The position numbers and the translations under genes are program-made. From NCBI GenBank assembly GCA_049281195.1, contig JBAPRR010000031.1, forward strand, positions 1 to 9,019: 9,019 nucleotides of DNA, given 5' to 3'. The stretch is from JBAPRR01 sp049281195 (GTDB lineage Bacteria; Actinomycetota; Acidimicrobiia; Acidimicrobiales; CAVXTF01). Below are positions 6,204 to 9,019 of this stretch, one piece after another; the stretch's first letter is position 1; every line of letters begins with the position of its first letter. The notes below the pieces were generated by a model. The model worked only from the letters and a program-made list of their open reading frames with translations. It made no database searches and was not told where the DNA came from.

Positions 6204-7097
6204 ATGGCCACTGAGCGACTCTCACTGCTGACCGTTCACGCGCACCCCGATGACGAGGCGTCGAAGGGCGCATGCACGGTTGCGAAGTACCACGCACAAG
6301 GCGTGAGGACGGTGCTCGTGTGCTGCACCGGTGGTGAAGAGGGAGACATCCTCAACCCCGTCATGGAGTCTCCCGAGACCAGGGAGAACCTGCCCCAGAT
6401 CCGTATGGCCGAGCTCGATCGTGCCACTCAGATCATCGGCTACGACCGGGTCGTGCTTTTGGGTTACCGCGATTCGGGCATGGCGGGCACCCCGCCGAAC
6501 GAGGATCCGCGGAGCTTTGCCCGGGCTGCGCTCGACGAGGCGGTCGAGCGACTGGTTGTAGTTATCCGCGAGGAGCGCCCGCAGGTGATCATCACCTACG
6601 GGGACGATCAACAGGGCTACCCCCATCCCGACCACATCAGGGTGCACGAGATCTCGGTGGCGGCATTCGACGCCGCCGGTGATCCGGACCGTTTTCCTGA
6701 TGCCGGGGAGCCGTGGCGGCCGAGCAAGCTCTATTACACGGTGTGGTCCGGAGCGAGGATCCGGGCCATGCACGACAAATTCGTGGAGCTCGAGCTCGAG
6801 TCGCCGTTCGACGAGGCATGGCTGGAGCGGGCCAAGAACGATCCGCCCTTCGACACCGAGATCGATGTCACGGACTTTGCGGATATAAGGCGCCTGGCGC
6901 TGCTCGCTCACGCCACCCAGGTCGATCCCACCTCCCGGTTCTGGTTCGGGCTCCCTCCCGAGGTCCTTCGCACCATCCATCCCGTCGACGAGTACCTGCT
7001 CGCGCGGGGGGAGTCGGGCGCGTCCCCGGGCCACGCCGAGACCGATCTGTTCGCCGGGATCAGCGAGCGGGAGGATGAATCCGCCGACGTGGGTTGA
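6204..7097 (+). CDS. mca: Mycothiol S-conjugate amidase
   Basis: 297 residues of the LmbE/PIG-L zinc deacetylase fold, matching the usual Mca length of about 290. Mca cleaves mycothiol adducts of electrophiles and antibiotics into a mercapturic acid, which is exported, and GlcN-inositol, which is recycled. The zinc motif AHPDDE (13-18) supplies H14 and D17, and YPHPDHI (139-145) supplies H144. CTGGEEGDILNP (41-52) and LLAHATQVDP (233-242) with H236 are further active-site segments. The SKG after the zinc motif puts a lysine (K21) where Mca has Lys19 and its sister enzyme MshB has Ser, which favours Mca over the biosynthetic deacetylase. Some dual activity is possible. It is divergent from pspA and followed after 98 bases by the SCP2-like gene. 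It implies a mycothiol-producing host. Confidence 0.88.
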   Translation: MATERLSLLTVHAHPDDEASKGACTVAKYHAQGVRTVLVCCTGGEEGDILNPVMESPETRENLPQIRMAELDRATQIIGYDRVVLLGYRDSGMAGTPPNEDPRSFARAALDEAVERLVVVIREERPQVIITYGDDQQGYPHPDHIRVHEISVAAFDAAGDPDRFPDAGEPWRPSKLYYTVWSGARIRAMHDKFVELELESPFDEAWLERAKNDPPFDTEIDVTDFADIRRLALLAHATQVDPTSRFWFGLPPEVLRTIHPVDEYLLARGESGASPGHAETDLFAGISEREDESADVG

Positions 7098-7110
7098 GCT
7101 CCGCAGGCTC

Positions 7111-7118
7111 TGTAACAT
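7111..7118 (+). promoter_or_regulatory. Candidate -10 (TGTAACAT) for the SCP2-like gene
   Basis: TGTAACAT contains the TAnnnT hexamer TAACAT (7113-7118). A transcript would start near 7125 with a leader of about 70 bases. The same TGTAACA core recurs at 8719-8725 before the LLM oxidoreductase gene. No -35 at standard distance was found. Confidence 0.3.
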
Positions 7119-7195
7119 CAGGGCCGCTCGCGGTGGCAGGGAAGCCGACAAAGCCAGGCGCGCGAGAGCCTGAGCACCAACACGAGGAGATCCGA

Positions 7196-7582
7196 ATGTC
7201 CAAGTTCCTGTCCCAGGAATGGCTGGACGAGGCCCGCAAGATGGCGGAGAACCAGCCCGAGCGTCCCGGAGCAACTGCGAAGATGCAGTACGTCGTGACC
7301 GGCGCTCCTGACGGCGATGTCAACTACTACTGGGTCCTCGAGGACGGAATCCTCAAGCAGGCCGCTCTCGGCAAGCTAGAGGACGCGGAGGTGACCCTCA
7401 CGACGGGATTCTCCGACGCCGTCAAGATCCAAAAGGGAGAGCTGGACGCGAACGCTGCCTTCATGCAGGGCAAGGTGAAGGTGACCGGAAACATGGCGAA
7501 GGTCATGACCCTGCTGCCCATCACGAATTCACCCGAGTACAAGCAGCTCCAGAACGACATCGCCGCGATAACCGAGTTCTGA
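7196..7582 (+). CDS. SCP2 sterol-transfer-type lipid-binding protein
   Basis: 128 residues of a single SCP2-like domain. The fold encloses a hydrophobic tunnel for fatty acyl-CoA, lipids or similar ligands, and family members act as carriers or as domains of other enzymes. Visible markers are an N-terminal helix (SQEWLDEARKMAEN), the beta segment YYWVLEDG, AEVTLTTGFSDAVKIQKGE for the mid-domain strand and helix, and the family's most conserved part, FMQGKVKVTGNMAKVMTLLPI (in two halves around residues 90-109). The ATG at 7196 is chosen because GAGGAGA (7184-7190) lies at good distance and the domain begins at once. An in-frame TTG at 7094 would overlap the mca stop and add 34 unrelated residues. 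It may be co-transcribed with mca or use its own promoter near 7111. Ligand unknown. Confidence 0.88.
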   Translation: MSKFLSQEWLDEARKMAENQPERPGATAKMQYVVTGAPDGDVNYYWVLEDGILKQAALGKLEDAEVTLTTGFSDAVKIQKGELDANAAFMQGKVKVTGNMAKVMTLLPITNSPEYKQLQNDIAAITEF

Positions 7583-7589
7583 TCCTGTT

Positions 7590-7611
7590 GCCGGTGGCCT
7601 CAGCCTCCGGC
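7590..7611. terminator. Hairpin between the convergent SCP2-like and deacetylase genes
   Basis: GCCGG (7590-7594) pairs with CCGGC (7607-7611) and, inside a T-T mismatch, GGC (7596-7598) pairs with GCC (7603-7605) around a CTCA loop. It starts 8 bases after the SCP2-like stop and overlaps the stop of the convergent deacetylase gene, so it could end transcription in both directions. Neither side has a T-tract. Confidence 0.35.
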
Positions 7612-8439
7612 GCGCATCAGATCCCGGATCGGCTTGTATCCGATCAATTGCACACCCTCGCGATCGATCGCTTCGCGCAGCTCCGGGTCGCCGGTCAACA
7701 ACACATAGTCGTCGACCCGCTCCTTCCAGTCGGGCGCCATCGCCCGCAGCTCCGGGCTGTCCAGCGCGGGGTGGAGGTAAGCCTCGGTGACTCCGGGCTT
7801 GAGGGAATTGACCGCCTTCAAGATGACCTCGCGGCTTCCGACACCGCCGGGTACGAATATGAAGTTGTCCGGGTAGAGCACGCCTGCTTCATCCGCCAGC
7901 TGTCTGAAAGGGAATCCGATCTGCGTTTCTGTGGCAGCTCCGGACAACCGAAGTGGCAGGTGGAACTCCTCGGCGAGACCGAGGTACACGTCGAAGAACT
8001 CCGAGCGGATCTGGACGGTGCCCATGTGCGAATCGATGTGGGTCACGTCGAAGCCCCACAGGATCGCCCTTTCGACCTGAGCCCGGCACTCTCTTCTGAC
8101 CTCGTCCAGGTCGGCGTGGTCCCAAACGTCGGCGATGGTGCGCGGGAAGCCGCCGTCTCCGTCGAGTAGCGATGGAGCGTGGGTGATCGGGCCCCACCTG
8201 TAGAGGTCGTGTTCAGCATTGACGGTCAGGTGCACCCCGACGTCGTCGCCCCGGTACGAGGCGGCTGCGCCACGGGCCCACGGGCACGGAACCATAAGGC
8301 TGGCGCTGGTGGCGAGACCGTTTCTGAGCGCGTCGTAAGTCGCTTCGTTGGCCGCGTGGCAGAAGCCGAGATCGTCGCAGTTGATGACGAGCAATCGAGC
8401 GTCCGCCGAATATCCGAGACGCTCGGCAAGTGAGGGCAC
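7600..8439 (-). CDS. YdjC/ChbG-family carbohydrate deacetylase
   Basis: 279 residues, normal for the YdjC-like family, whose known members remove an acetyl group from oligosaccharides such as chitooligosaccharides. The metal and catalytic motifs are NCDDLG (20-25) with D22 and D23, SASLMV (45-50), GVHLTV (68-73) with H70, THIDSHMGT (133-141) with D136, H138, and HPALD (223-227). The ending TGDPELREAI and VQLIGYKPIRDLM is also typical. No signal peptide is seen, so it probably acts in the cytoplasm. Substrate unknown, and the ChbG name itself would overstate what can be seen. The start is GTG at 8439. No Shine-Dalgarno precedes it, but TACTTT on the minus strand (8452-8447) is placed for a transcript beginning one base before the GTG, so the mRNA may be leaderless. 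It converges on the SCP2-like gene with a 17-base gap. Confidence 0.87.
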   Translation of the reverse strand: MPSLAERLGYSADARLLVINCDDLGFCHAANEATYDALRNGLATSASLMVPCPWARGAAASYRGDDVGVHLTVNAEHDLYRWGPITHAPSLLDGDGGFPRTIADVWDHADLDEVRRECRAQVERAILWGFDVTHIDSHMGTVQIRSEFFDVYLGLAEEFHLPLRLSGAATETQIGFPFRQLADEAGVLYPDNFIFVPGGVGSREVILKAVNSLKPGVTEAYLHPALDSPELRAMAPDWKERVDDYVLLTGDPELREAIDREGVQLIGYKPIRDLMRAGG

Positions 8440-8446
8440 AGGCCAG

Positions 8447-8466
8447 AAAGTAGCGCCCTCGGGCGC
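8447..8466 (-). promoter_or_regulatory. Candidate leaderless promoter and operator for the deacetylase gene
   Basis: On the minus strand, TACTTT (8452-8447) would start transcription at about 8440, next to the GTG at 8439. Directly upstream, in the expected -10/-35 spacer, is the inverted repeat GCGCCC-TC-GGGCGC (8453-8466). A protein binding there would occlude polymerase. As RNA it could alternatively be a hairpin ending transcripts from the small gene upstream. Confidence 0.4.
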
Positions 8467-8476
8467 CTTATCGTTC

Positions 8477-8497
8477 GGGAGGCCCTGGTGGGCTCCC
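8477..8497. terminator. 8-bp hairpin between two minus-strand genes
   Basis: GGGAG (8477-8481) pairs with CTCCC (8493-8497) and, after a bulged G, CCC (8483-8485) pairs with GGG (8490-8492) around a TGGT loop. It lies 12 bases beyond the stop of the 62-residue gene read leftward, a natural position for a terminator, though no T-run follows. Confidence 0.35.
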
Positions 8498-8508
8498 TGT
8501 GCCAGGCG

Positions 8509-8697
8509 TCAGGCTGCGTCGGCTGGACGCCGTGCGGTGGATTCGAGTGCCCGCCGAGCGTCCTCGATTCCCTTGCGTGCTGCCCGGCGTGTCTTCTCGT
8601 CGAGCCTCCAAGGGCGCCCGTACCTGTTGGGTGTACGCGGCCGCGAAGCCGGACGCCTGGGTTCCTCGCCCCACGGGAACTGCGTCTGTTGCTTCAT
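8509..8697 (-). CDS. Small basic protein of unknown function (62 residues)
   Basis: A complete 62-codon frame with ATG at 8697. The product is strongly basic: MKQQTQFPWGEEPRRP, then a Pro/Arg-rich linker, then a predicted helix starting RYGRPWRLDEKTRRAARKG and continuing IEDARRALES. Tryptophan-plus-RLDEKT followed by an Arg/Ala helix looks like a genuine conserved short protein and may bind nucleic acid, but I cannot name a family. No Shine-Dalgarno is present. On the minus strand GACAAT (8709-8704) is exactly spaced for transcription to begin at the A of the ATG, so a leaderless mRNA is plausible. It is divergent from the LLM oxidoreductase gene (60 bases between starts) and upstream of the deacetylase gene on the same strand. 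A longer plus-strand frame over this region is Arg/Ser/Pro-rich and judged a shadow. Confidence 0.5.
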   Translation of the reverse strand: MKQQTQFPWGEEPRRPASRPRTPNRYGRPWRLDEKTRRAARKGIEDARRALESTARRPADAA

Positions 8698-8703
8698 GGG
8701 ACG

Positions 8704-8726
8704 ATTGTCGTTGGTGGGTGTAACAC
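8704..8726. promoter_or_regulatory. Divergent promoter region for the small gene and the LLM oxidoreductase gene
   Basis: On the minus strand GACAAT (8709-8704) could be the -10 of the 62-residue gene. On the plus strand TAACAC (8721-8726) lies within GTGTAACAC (8718-8726), an inverted repeat GTGT-A-ACAC. It shares TGTAACA with the candidate promoter at 7111. It would give the oxidoreductase mRNA a leader of about 25 bases containing its ribosome site. Confidence 0.3.
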
Positions 8727-8756
8727 TTCCGCCGTGGATCAGAGGAGAGTTCGCAG

Positions 8757-9019
8757 GTGACGGGTCAATCGCCAGATCGTTACGGCATCACCATCCCTTT
8801 CGACGGGGTGACGCTCCAGGCGCACCGTGAATGGATCGAGGAACTGCCGGACCTCGGGTACACCGATGTGTGGACCGGCGAGGCCAACGCCGCCGACGGC
8901 TTCACCCCGCTCGCCGTGGCCGCGGCATGGGCACCCGCTTTGAATCTCGGGACGGCCATCGTTCCGGTGTACACGAGGGGACCCGGGCTGCCGCCGATGC
9001 CGGTCGTGTTGGCCGGGCC
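8757..9019 (+). CDS. LLM-class (F420-type) oxidoreductase, N-terminal part
   Basis: The frame opens at GTG 8757 and runs 87 codons to the window edge without a stop, so the 3' part (about three quarters of a typical 300-350-residue protein) is missing. AGAGGAG (8741-8747) is the ribosome site, 9 bases upstream. The translation matches the start of luciferase-like monooxygenase-fold enzymes: GITIPFDG strand, helix with EWIEELPDLGYTDVWTGEA, ADGFTPLAVAAAWAP, and then GTAIVPVYTRGPGLPP, the usual strand with the TRGP turn. In actinobacteria such proteins mostly use cofactor F420 for hydride transfer, but the cofactor and substrate cannot be read from this fragment. It is divergent from the small basic protein gene. 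Confidence 0.85.
   Translation, partial: MTGQSPDRYGITIPFDGVTLQAHREWIEELPDLGYTDVWTGEANAADGFTPLAVAAAWAPALNLGTAIVPVYTRGPGLPPMPVVLAG

Noticed and set aside
7094..7195. TTG start at 7094 extending the SCP2-like protein by 34 residues
   Set aside because: The extension overlaps the mca stop, has no homology-like character, and ATG 7196 has a clear ribosome site.
6222..7274. 350-codon open frame on the minus strand
   Set aside because: It lies opposite mca, which has full zinc motifs. Its translation is rich in Arg, Gly and Pro with no recognisable domain, typical of an antisense shadow in high-GC DNA.
8348..8830. 160-codon plus-strand frame spanning the small gene and the LLM gene start
   Set aside because: Arg/Ser/Pro-rich, overlaps three better-supported genes and has no ribosome site.

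Overview
The window looks like chromosomal DNA of a high-GC actinobacterium. The strongest sign is a mycothiol S-conjugate amidase (mca), since mycothiol is an actinobacterial thiol. A luciferase-like (F420-type) oxidoreductase, an actinobacterial PspA/HtpX/PspAB cluster, GTG and TTG starts and several apparently leaderless genes agree with this. A member of Acidimicrobiia or a related class would fit, but the sequence alone does not settle the class. I see no transposase, phage gene, CRISPR array, tRNA or rRNA.

Layout. 1-216: 5' part of an unrecognised minus-strand ORF running off the left edge. 290-493: cold-shock protein with a UUCG-loop terminator. 494-950: 457 bases with no convincing gene but several strong inverted repeats. 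951-3696 (+): class II fumarase (fumC, TTG start), a pterin-4a-carbinolamine dehydratase 16 bases later, then a protein resembling DUF6687 with a DHH-like DADG motif. 3701-6110 (-): pspA-htpX-pspAB, converging on the previous block with only 4 bases between stops. 6204-7582 (+): mca and a small SCP2-type lipid-binding protein. 7600-8697 (-): a YdjC/ChbG-type deacetylase preceded by a 62-residue basic protein. 8757-9019 (+): start of an LLM-class oxidoreductase cut by the right edge.

How the genes relate. pspA, htpX and pspAB form an envelope-stress unit: PspA coats stressed membrane, HtpX is a membrane metalloprotease, and PspAB is a PspA-associated partner of unknown biochemistry. Divergent from it across 93 bases is mca, which clears mycothiol adducts of electrophiles, so membrane and thiol stress genes may share a control region. 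The remaining genes are mostly metabolic or housekeeping.

No gene set here can be claimed as a wholly new system. The points most worth following are the structured non-coding stretch before fumC, the DHH-like protein of unknown function, the three-gene PspA unit, the small basic protein, and a recurring arrangement in which SD-less genes have a -10-like hexamer placed for leaderless transcripts.
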